Positions 8,256-17,418 of a stretch of 64,000 nt of DNA are shown here, piece after piece. The notes under the pieces were generated by a model that did not search any database, was not told where the DNA came from, and saw only the letters and a program-made list of their open reading frames with translations. The stretch is from Chrysosporum bergii ANA360D (GTDB lineage: Bacteria; Cyanobacteriota; Cyanobacteriia; Cyanobacteriales; Nostocaceae), in assembly GCF_029891735.1 (NCBI RefSeq), contig NZ_JANQDH010000078.1, forward strand, positions 1-64,000, in the 5' to 3' direction. How positions within the stretch are numbered: position 1 is the stretch's first letter; each line of letters starts with the position of its first letter. The position numbers were made by a program, and so were the translations under genes.

Positions 8256-9332
8256 ATGGTTAAGTCTCTCGAAACTTCCGACCCTCAATTACTGAAGCCG
8301 GGAATAAAAGCACCTGTTCAGGAAACATTGTTAACACCTAGGTTTTACACTACTGATTTTGAAGCAGTGGCAAATTGGGAAATTTCCGCCAATGAGACTG
8401 AGTTGCAAGCGGTGGTGCAAGAGTTACGTGCTGACTATAACCGCCATCACTTTGTCCGCGATGAAGAGTTCCAACAAGGTTGGGATCACGTTGATGGGGA
8501 AAAACGTCAGGCTTTTATTGATTTTTTAGAGCGTTCATGCACTTCAGAGTTTTCTGGGTTTTTGCTGTTTAAAGAATTATCCCGGCGACTGAAAGCTAAA
8601 AATCCTCTCTTGGCTGATGCTTTTAATTATATGGCTAGGGATGAAGCACGCCATGCGGGATTTCTGAATAAATCCATGGCAGATTTTAATCTGTCTCTAG
8701 ATTTAAGCTATTTAACCAAACATCGCACATATACTTTTTTTCCGCCAGAATGGGTAATTTACACAGTTTACCTATCGGAGAAAATTGGTTATTGGCGTTA
8801 TATTTTAATTCATCGCCATATCCAGAAACATCCGGAATATCAATTTTATCCTTTGTTCCGTAAATTTGAGAGTTGGTGTCAGGACGAAAATCGACATGGG
8901 GATTTCTTTAAAGCATTACTGCGATCGCAACCAAAATTATGGAACAATTGGAAAGCGCGGTTGTGGGTGCGGTTCTTTTTGTTAACTGTATTTGTTACCC
9001 ACACCGTCACAGTGTTTGAACGAGCAATGTTTTATCAAGCCATTGGTATACATCCGCGCAAATACAACAACAGCGTAATTCAAGAGACCAATAACACTTC
9101 CGCCAGAGCATTTCCCATCATTTTGGATACTAATCACCCGGCGTTTTTCTGGCGACTAGAACAATGTTTCATCCATACCCAGAGACTGACAGAAATTAAA
9201 GAAAGTAGAGGTTTCTCATTGGTCAAATTCTGGCAAAAAATACCCCCCATTTGTGGGATTATTTACCATATGTTGCGGCTATACCTAATCAAGCCCATTG
9301 ATGCTGAATCAATCCGCGCCACGGTTCGTTAA
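8256..9332 (+). CDS. acsF: Mg-protoporphyrin IX monomethyl ester oxidative cyclase
   Basis: This 358-residue di-iron enzyme forms the fifth (E) ring of chlorophyll using oxygen. The two iron-binding motifs are visible: ARDEARHAGF and CQDENRHGDF (ExxH pattern), with the usual basic C-terminal half. Length is normal for AcsF/ChlA. Cyanobacteria often have two forms, one made at low oxygen and clustered with hemN and a haem oxygenase. Here hemN is 1.4 kb away on the opposite strand, which suggests but does not prove that this is the low-oxygen form. The 196-bp upstream region is very AT-rich. A perfect hairpin at 9358-9379 ends the transcript. Confidence 0.96.
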   Translation: MVKSLETSDPQLLKPGIKAPVQETLLTPRFYTTDFEAVANWEISANETELQAVVQELRADYNRHHFVRDEEFQQGWDHVDGEKRQAFIDFLERSCTSEFSGFLLFKELSRRLKAKNPLLADAFNYMARDEARHAGFLNKSMADFNLSLDLSYLTKHRTYTFFPPEWVIYTVYLSEKIGYWRYILIHRHIQKHPEYQFYPLFRKFESWCQDENRHGDFFKALLRSQPKLWNNWKARLWVRFFLLTVFVTHTVTVFERAMFYQAIGIHPRKYNNSVIQETNNTSARAFPIILDTNHPAFFWRLEQCFIHTQRLTEIKESRGFSLVKFWQKIPPICGIIYHMLRLYLIKPIDAESIRATVR

Positions 9333-9357
9333 ACATAAAATGGCTTGTACTTTCTCA

Positions 9358-9379
9358 GATTCCCGACGAGTCGGGAATC
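9358..9379 (+). terminator. Perfect inverted repeat after acsF
   Basis: GATTCCCGAC (9358-9367) is exactly complementary to GTCGGGAATC (9370-9379), 25 bases after the acsF stop. There is no strong T run, so it may act as a terminator or an mRNA 3'-end stabiliser. Confidence 0.6.
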
Positions 9380-9469
9380 TTCCGGGAAAAAATCATCAGC
9401 GCTCACTCCCCTGTTGATGTAAAAACTTTGTATCCTAAATTCAATGGGGTTTAGTTTTTTGAAAAATTT

Positions 9470-11503
9470 GTGCAGGAAGATTTTAGACTAATCGTTGATT
9501 TAGTTTCAGTTCTCGCCGTCGCCGCTTGTGGTGGACTGTTGGCTTCTCTTTTACGCCAACCTGTACTGCTAGGCTATCTCATGGGCGGGATGATTGTGGG
9601 ACCGGCTGGACTGGGAGTGATTAAAGAGGTTATTCAAGTAGAAACTCTAGCTCAGTTCGGGGTTGCTTTTTTATTATTTGCTTTGGGGGTGGAGTTTTCT
9701 TTTGCAGAACTCAGGAAAGTTAAGGCCATCGCTCTGGGGGGTGGTGGGTTACAAATTGCTTTAACTATTTTATTTACCGTTGTGGTGTGCGGAATCATAG
9801 GTACTGGGGAAGAACTACCGGCTAAAGGTGTGTTTTTAGGAGCTATTTTATCTTTATCTTCCACAGCCGTAGTCCTCAAGTGTTTAATGGAACGCAACGA
9901 AACAGAAACCCCCCACGGACAAGTAATGCTGGGGATCTTGGTAGTCCAGGATTTAGCATTGGGATTGATGATTGCTGTATTACCAGCCCTACATCAACCA
10001 GGGGAAACTATTGTTATGGCTGTGGTGACAGCGTTACTGCGGTTGGCTTTATTTGCTGGAGGAGCAGTAGTAGCGGGGATTTGGCTGATACCGCCTTTGT
10101 TACGAATTCTGGCCCGCACTGAAAGCCGAGAATTATTTTTATTAGGGGTGGTAACCCTGTGTTTAGGTATTGCTCTACTGACGGAACATTTAGGGCTATC
10201 TATTGAGATGGGGGCGTTTGTCGCTGGTTTAATGATTTCAGAGGTGGAATATGCTGACCAAACTCTAACTTATGTGGAACCAGTGCGAGATATTTTCGCC
10301 AGTTTATTTTTTGCGGCTATTGGGATGTTAATTGACCCGGTGTTTTTGTGGAAGAATCTAGAATTGATTTTGGTATTGGTGGCGCTGGTATTTGTTGGTA
10401 AGTTTTTAATTATTACTCCTTTAGTAAAATTGTTTCGCTACCCCTTGAAAACAGCCTTGATTGCTGGGTTAGGACTAGCTCAAATTGGGGAATTTTCCTT
10501 TGTGCTGGCTAGTGAAGGACAGGCTTTAGGATTAGTTTCTCGGCGGGTATATTTGCTGATTTTGGGAACTACAGCAGTTACACTAATGCTGACTCCCTTT
10601 CTGTTGCGATTAGTACCATTTTTATTTAACTTTGCTGAATCAATACCCTGGCTGCAACCATATTTAGAAGAAATTTATCCCCGAGATGTCTCAGACAATG
10701 TACCTTCAAAAAGTCATGTGGTGGTTTGTGGTTATGGGCGAGTAGGTAAGAATTTGGTGAAGTTATTACAAAAACATAATTTCCCTGTGGTAGTTATTGA
10801 TCAGTCAGAAAGAAGAATACAGCAGTTACGGGAAGAAGGTGTACCTTATGTGATTGGTAATTGTGTGAGTCTTCATGTTTTGGAAACCGCCGGGGTTAAC
10901 AATGCTAAAGGTATGGCCATCGCCCTTCCTGACCCCATGAGTACCCGTCTGACTCTCAAACGTGCTTTGGAATTGTGTCCGGAGTTAGATTTGGTGGTGC
11001 GGGCTACCCACAATAAAGATATTGAGGTGCTTTATCAGTTGGGGGCGAAGGAAGTAGTTCAACCAGAATTTGAAGCAAGTTTGGAAATGGCAAACCATTT
11101 ATTAACTAGTTTGGGGTTTTTATCGTTTGTGGTGGAACAGGAAATGAAGCAAATCCGCAATGATCATTATTTAGCGTTGCGACCAGAACAAACTCCATTA
11201 GAAGTTTCTCGGAATTTGCAAAAAGCTACCCGTGATTTAAATCGCCGTTGGTATACTCTACCATCTGGTTCACCCCTGATTGATATGAGTCTAGCAGAAG
11301 CGGATATTCGCTACTTAACGGGGGCAAGTTTGATGGCTATTCGTCGTGCTAATGGCGAAGAGATAGATTATCCTAATGGACAAACTAAATTAGAAGAGGG
11401 CGATCGCTTGCTGGTAGTGGGAGTATCTCAGGAAATAGCCGCCTTAGAAGAACTTGCTCAAGGAAGGGTGGCTGTTCCTAGGGGAAACAACGCTTTATTG
11501 TGA
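9470..11503 (+). CDS. CPA2-family K+(cation)/H+ antiporter with RCK domain (KefB/KefC-like)
   Basis: This is a 677-residue membrane protein. Residues 1-390 hold about twelve hydrophobic segments, including GYLMGGMIVGPAGLG, SLSSTAVVLKCL and VVQDLALGLMI, which are hallmarks of the CPA2 exchanger domain. Residues about 415-530 form a TrkA-N (RCK) nucleotide-binding domain starting VVVCGYGRVGKNLV, with the acidic strand end VVVID. The last 100 residues fit a TrkA-C domain. It probably exchanges K+ or Na+ for protons with NAD(H)-linked control. The start is GTG at 9470 with no obvious Shine-Dalgarno sequence. The last 9 bases overlap the 3' end of the convergent hfq gene. Confidence 0.9.
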   Translation: MQEDFRLIVDLVSVLAVAACGGLLASLLRQPVLLGYLMGGMIVGPAGLGVIKEVIQVETLAQFGVAFLLFALGVEFSFAELRKVKAIALGGGGLQIALTILFTVVVCGIIGTGEELPAKGVFLGAILSLSSTAVVLKCLMERNETETPHGQVMLGILVVQDLALGLMIAVLPALHQPGETIVMAVVTALLRLALFAGGAVVAGIWLIPPLLRILARTESRELFLLGVVTLCLGIALLTEHLGLSIEMGAFVAGLMISEVEYADQTLTYVEPVRDIFASLFFAAIGMLIDPVFLWKNLELILVLVALVFVGKFLIITPLVKLFRYPLKTALIAGLGLAQIGEFSFVLASEGQALGLVSRRVYLLILGTTAVTLMLTPFLLRLVPFLFNFAESIPWLQPYLEEIYPRDVSDNVPSKSHVVVCGYGRVGKNLVKLLQKHNFPVVVIDQSERRIQQLREEGVPYVIGNCVSLHVLETAGVNNAKGMAIALPDPMSTRLTLKRALELCPELDLVVRATHNKDIEVLYQLGAKEVVQPEFEASLEMANHLLTSLGFLSFVVEQEMKQIRNDHYLALRPEQTPLEVSRNLQKATRDLNRRWYTLPSGSPLIDMSLAEADIRYLTGASLMAIRRANGEEIDYPNGQTKLEEGDRLLVVGVSQEIAALEELAQGRVAVPRGNNALL

Positions 11504-11710
11504 GTGGAAGTAGGCGATGGCTTGTTTCCAAATGGTTATTTGCTGATTTTGCTCATTGACAATACAAACACAGTTGTGATCTTGCCAGCAAATCTTTCCT
11601 TTGAGTAGATCACCGTTGACTAGTTTCCACTCTACCACTGTTTTTTGTTTAATTAGTTCTTGTAGTTGTTTAATGCTGGGTAGTGAGGTGTCAAATTCAG
11701 TTGTAGCCAT
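11495..11710 (-). CDS. hfq: Cyanobacterial Hfq (Sm-like protein)
   Basis: This is a 71-residue Sm-fold protein. The N-terminal TSLPSIKQLQELIKQKTVVEWKL matches the divergent cyanobacterial Hfq, and the second half (GDLLKGKICWQDHNCVCIV) follows the Sm strand pattern. The C-terminal Sm2 motif (YKHA/KHA in proteobacteria) is replaced by IWKQAIAYFH. In cyanobacteria this protein is known mainly for binding pilus machinery and affecting motility rather than as a classical sRNA matchmaker. The gene is divergent from dapF, a known neighbour in Anabaena, and its 3' end overlaps the antiporter gene by 9 bases. Confidence 0.92.
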   Translation of the reverse strand: MATTEFDTSLPSIKQLQELIKQKTVVEWKLVNGDLLKGKICWQDHNCVCIVNEQNQQITIWKQAIAYFHSQ

Positions 11711-11845
11711 TTTTAGTAATGATGGAATAATTAAAAAAGTAGTAAATCAGATTTGGTATCGGGTGGGGACTAGGGAAGAGTTTTCACAAATAGTCCATAC
11801 CTAATACAACGGTCAATGCTATGCTCTAATCATTAATAATTCATC

Positions 11846-12694
11846 ATGGCAAAAATGACAATTGAATTTACTAAATATCATGGCTTAGGCAACGATTTTA
11901 TTTTAGTTGACAATCGCGCTTCCTCATCACCAGTGTTAACTCCACTGCAAGCTGTCCAGTTGTGCGATCGCCACTTTGGTGTTGGTGCTGATGGTGTGAT
12001 TTTTGCCTTACCTGGAGAAAACGGTACTGATTATACCATGCGGATTTTTAATTCTGATGGTTCAGAGCCAGAAATGTGTGGTAATGGCATTCGCTGTTTG
12101 GCAAAATTTCTGGCAGACTTGGAAGGAGAATCGAGAAATCAGAACTCATATCGCATTCATACTTTAGCTGGTGTGATCACACCTCAACTCATGGCTGATG
12201 GTCAAGTTAAGGTAGATATGGGTTTACCTAAATTACTAGCTGGGGAAATTCCCACAACTGTCACTGCTGGTGATACCAAAGTAGTTAATCAACCTTTAGA
12301 GGTAGCGGGAAAAATTTGGGAAGTTACCTGTGTTAGTATGGGTAACCCTCACTGTATAACTTTTGTGGAGGACTTGTCCGCTATTGCTTTAGAAACTATC
12401 GGGTCTAAGTTTGAACATCATCCAGTTTTTCCTCAACGTACAAATACGGAATTTATTCAAGTGGTTAGCCGAGAGTATTTGAAAATGCGGGTGTGGGAAC
12501 GAGGCGCGGGAAGTACATTAGCTTGTGGTACGGGTGCTTGTGCTGCGTTGGTGGCTGGTGTATTAACTGGAAAATGCGATCGCGTGGCGACGGTGGAGTT
12601 ACCTGGTGGTTGTTTGCAAATTGAATGGTCAGAATCAGACCAACGAATTTACATGACAGGACCAGCCCAAAAAGTATTTACAGGTAATTTGTAA
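11846..12694 (+). CDS. dapF: Diaminopimelate epimerase
   Basis: DapF converts LL- to meso-diaminopimelate for lysine and peptidoglycan synthesis. The two catalytic cysteines are in [13 protein letters not shown] and [13 protein letters not shown], in the symmetric halves typical of the family. The N-terminus [15 protein letters not shown] is canonical and the 282-residue length is normal. Two in-frame starts (11846 and 11855) are possible; the second would give [10 protein letters not shown], the shorter conventional N-terminus. The gene is divergent from hfq with a 135-bp shared upstream region and ends at a bidirectional terminator before convergent ychF. Confidence 0.97.
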   Translation: MAKMTIEFTKYHGLGNDFILVDNRASSSPVLTPLQAVQLCDRHFGVGADGVIFALPGENGTDYTMRIFNSDGSEPEMCGNGIRCLAKFLADLEGESRNQNSYRIHTLAGVITPQLMADGQVKVDMGLPKLLAGEIPTTVTAGDTKVVNQPLEVAGKIWEVTCVSMGNPHCITFVEDLSAIALETIGSKFEHHPVFPQRTNTEFIQVVSREYLKMRVWERGAGSTLACGTGACAALVAGVLTGKCDRVATVELPGGCLQIEWSESDQRIYMTGPAQKVFTGNL

Positions 12695-12788
12695 AACTTT
12701 ATTGGCTTTCCGATAGTACATTCCATGATTTTGAACTAGTAACTATAACTAATTTTCTTCCTTAGTGCGACGGTTTTGGGGCTGTGTT

Positions 12789-12820
12789 AAAAAAAAAGCC
12801 GTCCTTTTGGGACGGTTTTT
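12789..12820. terminator. Bidirectional terminator between dapF and ychF
   Basis: CCGTCC (12799-12804) pairs with GGACGG (12810-12815) around TTTTG, flanked by nine A on the left and five T on the right. It works for dapF on the plus strand and for ychF on the minus strand. A second CCCGTCC-TTCT-GGGA hairpin lies just beyond, at 12825-12840. Confidence 0.85.
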
Positions 12821-12841
12821 AAAGACCCGTCCTTCTGGGAA

Positions 12842-13933
12842 CTATACATTAAAGCGAAATAACATCACATCCCCTTCTTGTACAATATATTCTTTGCCCT
12901 CACTGCGAACTAAGCCTTTTTCCTTAGCAGCATTTAAGGAACCATGTGTAACTAAATCCTCATAAGCAATGGTTTCAGCGCGAATAAATCCCCGTTCAAA
13001 GTCCGAGTGAATCACCCCAGCAGCTTGGGGCGCAGACATTCCGGCTTGAATTGTCCAAGCACGGGTTTCTTTTGCTCCAGAGGTAAAATATGTCCGCAAA
13101 CCCAACAGAGTGTAAGTAGCACGAATCAAAGATTTTAAACCGCCTTCCTCCACACCTAAAGATGCGAGAAAATCAGCCTTATCTGCTTCTGGTAATTCCA
13201 CTAATTCTGCTTCCACTTGTGCGGAAACAATCACAACTTGGGCATTTTCAACGGCTGCAACTTGCTGGACTTGTTGGACAAATTCATTACCTGTTGCTAA
13301 TTCATCCTCAGACACGTTAGCAGCGTAAATAATCGGTTTATTGGTTAGTAGTTCCCATCCCTTGATTATCTCTGCTTCTTCTGGAGATAAACTCACCTGA
13401 CGGACTGATTTACCTTCATTTAAAGCAGCAGCTAATTTTTCTAACACTGTGATTTCAAACTGTGCATCTTTGCTGGTACGGGCTTGTTTACGGGTCCGTT
13501 CAATTCGCCGTTCAATTTGCGCCAAGTCAGATAAACCCAGTTCTAAATTAATGATTTCCATATCTCGCACTGGGTCAATGGAACCGGCGACGTGGATAAT
13601 ATCGTCATTTTCAAAACAGCGCACCACATGGACAATTGCATCAACTTGGCGGATGTGGGACAAAAATTGATTACCTAGTCCCTCTCCTTGACTTGCACCT
13701 TTAACCAAGCCGGCGATATCCACAAACTCAACCCGCGCTGGTATAATTTGTGCAGAAATAGAAATTTTAGCCAAAACATTTAAGCGCTCGTCCGGTACTG
13801 AGACAACGCCCACATTCGGTTCAATGGTGCAGAAAGGAAAGTTAGCAGCTTCTGCTTTGGCGTTAGCAACTACAGCATTAAATAAGGTAGATTTTCCAAC
13901 GTTGGGAAGTCCGACAATTCCGGCTCTTAGCAT
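12842..13933 (-). CDS. ychF: YchF/OLA1-type ATPase
   Basis: This 363-residue Obg-related P-loop protein binds ribosomes and hydrolyses ATP. The P-loop GLPNVGKST is at residues 8-16, the G3 region reads [22 protein letters not shown], and the G4 motif is NVSEDE rather than NKxD, the feature that explains ATP preference in this family. The C-terminal TGS-like domain ends in the usual [11 protein letters not shown]. The length matches the family. It is convergent with dapF. On the minus strand the sequence before the ATG contains TCTTTCCTATCGAAA, with no good Shine-Dalgarno sequence. Confidence 0.97.
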   Translation of the reverse strand: MLRAGIVGLPNVGKSTLFNAVVANAKAEAANFPFCTIEPNVGVVSVPDERLNVLAKISISAQIIPARVEFVDIAGLVKGASQGEGLGNQFLSHIRQVDAIVHVVRCFENDDIIHVAGSIDPVRDMEIINLELGLSDLAQIERRIERTRKQARTSKDAQFEITVLEKLAAALNEGKSVRQVSLSPEEAEIIKGWELLTNKPIIYAANVSEDELATGNEFVQQVQQVAAVENAQVVIVSAQVEAELVELPEADKADFLASLGVEEGGLKSLIRATYTLLGLRTYFTSGAKETRAWTIQAGMSAPQAAGVIHSDFERGFIRAETIAYEDLVTHGSLNAAKEKGLVRSEGKEYIVQEGDVMLFRFNV

Positions 13934-14082
13934 TTTCGATAGGAAAGAATGGTAAGGTACTAGTTAATTTAAACAGGTTTGGGTATGGTTTGGGCAATGG
14001 GGGCTGGTAGTGGTCTAGAAATAGTAGTAACCATTATAGCGGTTTTCAGGCTGATTTTGGCGCATCATTAGCAAGCGGGACC

Positions 14083-14163
14083 TGTACTGAGCGCAGTCGA
14101 AGTATGCTCGCGCTACAATACGATCATTTACATTTGTATCTCAGGTGTTTAATAAATGCTATA
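14083..14163 (+). repeat. Dispersed repeat, copy A (longest)
   Basis: The longest copy of a repeat that combines TGTACTGAGCGCAGTCGA with GATCATTTACATTTGTATCT and ends GTGTTTAATAAATGCTAT. Related copies are at 17340-17397, 58546-58606 and, reversed, at 30946-30986 and 1570-1598. Its right end overlaps the last codons of the nuclease pseudogene. Confidence 0.75.
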
Positions 14164-14760
14164 ACCCTGAATTCCTTGATACAAAATAGCTAAAATTTTG
14201 TTTAATTCCTTAATGTAATAATTGTTTAAATCAATAAATATAGCTGTTTTTTCTAATTTTAAAAACTTCCAAATATCTCCGGTTGTTACTGCTCCATAAA
14301 TTGTTGTAATTTCATTACCTTCCTGTTCATTAAACAACTGGGCTGCTAACATGGCGGCTGCACATTGACCTAATCCACCTTTAATATTTTCATTTTTAGC
14401 TTCTACTATTATAATTACTGGGGCGTTAATTGTTAACTGTTCTTTAGAAAGACTGATAACAAAATCACAATAACCATTTAAGCCTTTTTCAACATCAACA
14501 TTAAAATCTGTACCGGAAAATAAACTAATTTCATAATTGGCTTTACGCCTTAATTCTAATAAAATTGGTGTAATAATCATTTCGGAACGGGCTTTTTCAG
14601 TGTTGATTGCTAATGCCAATCCGGTAGTTTATTTTAAAGTGTTGGTTAATTGCTCGGTGATTACTATCGGCTCTACAGTAGCAAATAAGTCTGTTTGTTC
14701 ATCAATTGTAATGTTAAAGTTTTTCCTAAATTTAGTTAAGCTAAAATCGCTATAAGCCAT
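14149..14760 (-). pseudogene. PD-(D/E)XK nuclease-like gene interrupted by an in-frame stop
   Basis: On the minus strand GAGGTAATAAAA precedes an ATG at 14758-14760, and one reading frame runs 203 codons to 14149 except for a TAA at 14629-14631 (codon 44). The first part reads MAYSDFSLTKFRKNF and ends TLK-stop. The rest (from 14628) continues in the same frame with [23 protein letters not shown] and [13 protein letters not shown]. The D...E-A-K arrangement is the catalytic signature of PD-(D/E)XK nucleases. I recognise the protein as a conserved family of about 200 residues in filamentous cyanobacteria, without known function. A 156-residue product could start only from a TTG. The last codons lie in a dispersed repeat. 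Most likely it is a recent nonsense pseudogene. Confidence 0.75.
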
Positions 14761-14856
14761 TTTTATTACCTCGATTTTCAGGAATAGATAGGGAATTTAT
14801 AGGCTCAAAGTTGCTTGAATAAATTATTCTAAAAAAATCAACTAATTCACTAGAAC

Positions 14857-16260
14857 TTATCTTGAGGTAAAACTGCCGATGTTTTGAGATGTGGGTGGGT
14901 TCATAACCGGATTAGGGGGAGTATTCTGGCTGAATTGTTCATAAGCAGCGCGAGAAATAGAGCTAATTAATTTTTCTGCTTGGGGGTCATTGTTAGAGCG
15001 TTGTATCATCACAGCAGCGATGTAGCGCTTACCAGTGGGGATATCAATTAAACCCACATCAGCCAGCATGGTGGCAATATCACCTGTTTTATGGTGTATT
15101 CTTGCACCTGCACCCAAACCAGAAGGTAACAGATGATTTCGCTCGGTGCGGCGCATAATATCTAAGATTAAATCACGCGATCGCATACTGACTAAATTAC
15201 CTTGATTGACCATAGCCACCAAACTTGCCAATTCTTTGGGGCTAGTGGTGTTTGTTCCTGCTAAATCTGGCAGAGGATTGCGAATAGCTGTGGCTGAAAG
15301 TCCCCAGGTTTGAAAACGTTGATTCAGTGCTTCTATACCTCCTAGTCGAGCAATGAGCATATTAGTTGCTGTGTTATCGCTGGTGGTACTCATGAGTGTA
15401 GCCACTTCCAAGGCGCTGTACTGAGTACCAACTTGTTGGTATTGCAGATTTCCTGACCCACTAGCCACCATATTTTTTTCCATGGTTAGCATTTCATCTA
15501 GGCGCACTTTACCGCCATCCACATCTTGGAAAAAAGCCATGAGAATCGGCACTTTAATTGTACTAGCCGCAGAGAAATTGGCGGAGCCATTCACATCTAT
15601 ATAGCCACCAGTATCTAAATCTACCAAAAAAACGCCTGGTGTGACATTGGGGTTTGCAGTTGCCAAATTTTGTACAGCATTTTTCAATGGGGTAATTTCC
15701 TGGGTTAAATATATGCCCGGAGCATTAGGGATAACTTGTGGCTGATGTTGCCCTAAATTATGTGATTGTGCCGGGGAATTACCAGACATACGAGTAGCAG
15801 GGTCGAACACTGACAACATTGTGCCGACGATGGCACCAAGACCAACTCCCACAATTAATAAGCGCAGTGTATATAACATGGTTCTGGCCATTGGCTTTAA
15901 GCGGGTTTTACGGGAAACTCGCCTGACCAGTTTTGGTGCTGCTTGTTTCTGTACCTGCACGGTTCTCAGCTTGGCTGTATTGGCATTCCCTGGCTGTTTA
16001 GTTCCATTCACATACCGAAGGGGTTTGACAGATGCCGGCATCACCAGCCCTGATTTTGACTTCCCTAACCGGGTAGGAGGCTGGGGGGGCTTTATGTTAT
16101 CGTTCAGCCGGGTTAAAGCTGTTTCTTTGCTAACAGGACGCTGGTTTGGTGGTACTTTTACTTTTTTCTTGCCCACTCTTTGGCGTTGACTGCGACGCTG
16201 ACGGGGATTTGTGGGTTGACCCGGTGAGAAATTTCTGAGTTTTTTACTTGACTCTGACAC
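14857..16260 (-). CDS. Serine hydrolase of class A beta-lactamase/PBP fold, membrane-anchored
   Basis: The frame is open beyond the gene, but AAGGAG with 5-base spacing before GTG at 16258-16260 marks the start, giving 467 residues. Residues 1-125 are basic and proline-rich (RQRRSQRQRVGKKKVKV). One membrane segment lies at about 128-150 (TLRLLIVGVGLGAIVG), and a periplasmic serine-hydrolase domain follows. The three active-site motifs are present: STIK (Ser233), SDN (294-296) and KTG (391-393). The clear class A omega-loop Glu is not evident, so it may be a peptidoglycan-active or penicillin-binding enzyme rather than a true antibiotic-degrading lactamase. The gene is upstream of and co-directional with the nuclease pseudogene. 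Confidence 0.88.
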   Translation of the reverse strand: MSESSKKLRNFSPGQPTNPRQRRSQRQRVGKKKVKVPPNQRPVSKETALTRLNDNIKPPQPPTRLGKSKSGLVMPASVKPLRYVNGTKQPGNANTAKLRTVQVQKQAAPKLVRRVSRKTRLKPMARTMLYTLRLLIVGVGLGAIVGTMLSVFDPATRMSGNSPAQSHNLGQHQPQVIPNAPGIYLTQEITPLKNAVQNLATANPNVTPGVFLVDLDTGGYIDVNGSANFSAASTIKVPILMAFFQDVDGGKVRLDEMLTMEKNMVASGSGNLQYQQVGTQYSALEVATLMSTTSDNTATNMLIARLGGIEALNQRFQTWGLSATAIRNPLPDLAGTNTTSPKELASLVAMVNQGNLVSMRSRDLILDIMRRTERNHLLPSGLGAGARIHHKTGDIATMLADVGLIDIPTGKRYIAAVMIQRSNNDPQAEKLISSISRAAYEQFSQNTPPNPVMNPPTSQNIGSFTSR

Positions 16261-16453
16261 TGTTACTCCTTGTGAATTACTGATACATTTATTTATGCGA
16301 TACACAGCGATAATATATCGCTTTGTGCAACAATAATTAGTATCACTTGTGAAAGTGATATAGGTATCCCAAAGCACCATTAAAGTTGAGTAACTTTTTT
16401 GTGTTTAGTTTAGGCCATATTAACTATTTTGGCAGGGATATTTAAAGCATGAA

Positions 16454-17194
16454 TCATAAGTTGTCATGATTACCCTGACTTTTCAATGCCCATTGTATTT
16501 GTCGCAAAATTCCCCGCAGCATGGCTACTTCCTGGGTTTGCAGGTGAGCGCGATTGTACAATTGCCGAAATTTAGCCATGCGACTAAAGGCCGTCTGGGG
16601 ATACAGATAACCAATATCTAGTAGTAAAGATTCTAATTGCTGGTAGTAGGTTTCTACAATATCCAAAGATGCCAGTTCAGTTCGGCTGGGGGGTGGGGTT
16701 GTTGGTGGTGTTGTCTGTTGTGCTAGTTCATAGCAGCAGATCCCCACGGCTGAAGCTAAATTCAACGATGGATAATTGTCACTGGTGGGAATGCGAACAA
16801 ATCGCTGGGCATAATTTAATTCCTCATTGCTTAAACCCCGGTCTTCTCTACCAAAAATTAATGCCCCTGGTTCATCAGGTGACTCTAGTAACCAAGGTAA
16901 GGCCGTGCGGGGATGTTCTAACGGTGTTTCCCCATCACGTACACGAGCCGTAGTGGCGATCGCTCGGATACATCCCTGTAATGCTTGTGGTAATGTAGTT
17001 ACTAATACTGCCGATTCTAAAATTTCCTTGGCATGAACTGCCATTTTCAACGCTTCTTCCGCCTGTGGACTGCATCGGGGATTGACTAATACTAAATTAT
17101 GTAAACCAAAATTTTTCATTACCCTAGCAATTGACCCCAGGTTAATAGGGCCTGCTGGTTCCACTAACACAATTCTTAACTCAGCCAATCCCAT
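16454..17194 (-). CDS. SpoU/TrmJ-type RNA 2'-O-methyltransferase
   Basis: This SPOUT-fold enzyme methylates 2'-OH of RNA, most likely the tRNA anticodon-loop position 32 as in TrmJ. Motif 1 is LRIVLVEPAGPINLGSIARVMKNFG, motif 2 is GALIFGREDRGLSNEEL and motif 3 is PSLNLASAVGICCYEL, forming the deep knot. A C-terminal helical extension follows. GTG (17212) and ATG (17206) starts are possible, but GGAGG five bases before the ATG at 17192-17194 makes MGLAELRIVL the best start (246 residues). It stands alone between the hydrolase gene and a repeat-bearing spacer. Confidence 0.9.
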   Translation of the reverse strand: MGLAELRIVLVEPAGPINLGSIARVMKNFGLHNLVLVNPRCSPQAEEALKMAVHAKEILESAVLVTTLPQALQGCIRAIATTARVRDGETPLEHPRTALPWLLESPDEPGALIFGREDRGLSNEELNYAQRFVRIPTSDNYPSLNLASAVGICCYELAQQTTPPTTPPPSRTELASLDIVETYYQQLESLLLDIGYLYPQTAFSRMAKFRQLYNRAHLQTQEVAMLRGILRQIQWALKSQGNHDNL

Positions 17195-17339
17195 TTTTGC
17201 CTCCATTTCCACCTAAAAATAGTTTATCTTTTATGTTGGGCAAAAAATATCGAGAAAGTGCATATTCTAAATTATATTACAGGGGTAGTCAGTCATAAGC
17301 TGTTACGAATTTAAGTGGTATAACCGTAGCAGGGAAAAC

Positions 17340-17397
17340 TTGTACTGAGCGTAGCCATAGTATACCCCCCCCACAAGAGTTTTATCATTTATATCCG
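17340..17397 (+). repeat. Dispersed repeat, copy B (diverged)
   Basis: TTGTACTGAGCG-TAGCCATAGTATAC aligns with the left part of copy A (14083 onward), and ACAAGAGTTTTATCATTTATAT with its right part. It lies in the 220-bp spacer between the RNA methyltransferase start and the NRPS thioesterase fragment. Confidence 0.5.
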
Positions 17398-17418
17398 GCA
17401 TTAACAGCTTAACCCTAT

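Noticed and set aside
12789-12840. A fourth MITE end, because of the AAAAGCCGTCC motif
   Set aside because: Only the short stem resembles the MITE right end. The rest of the element is absent and the place between convergent genes fits a simple terminator.
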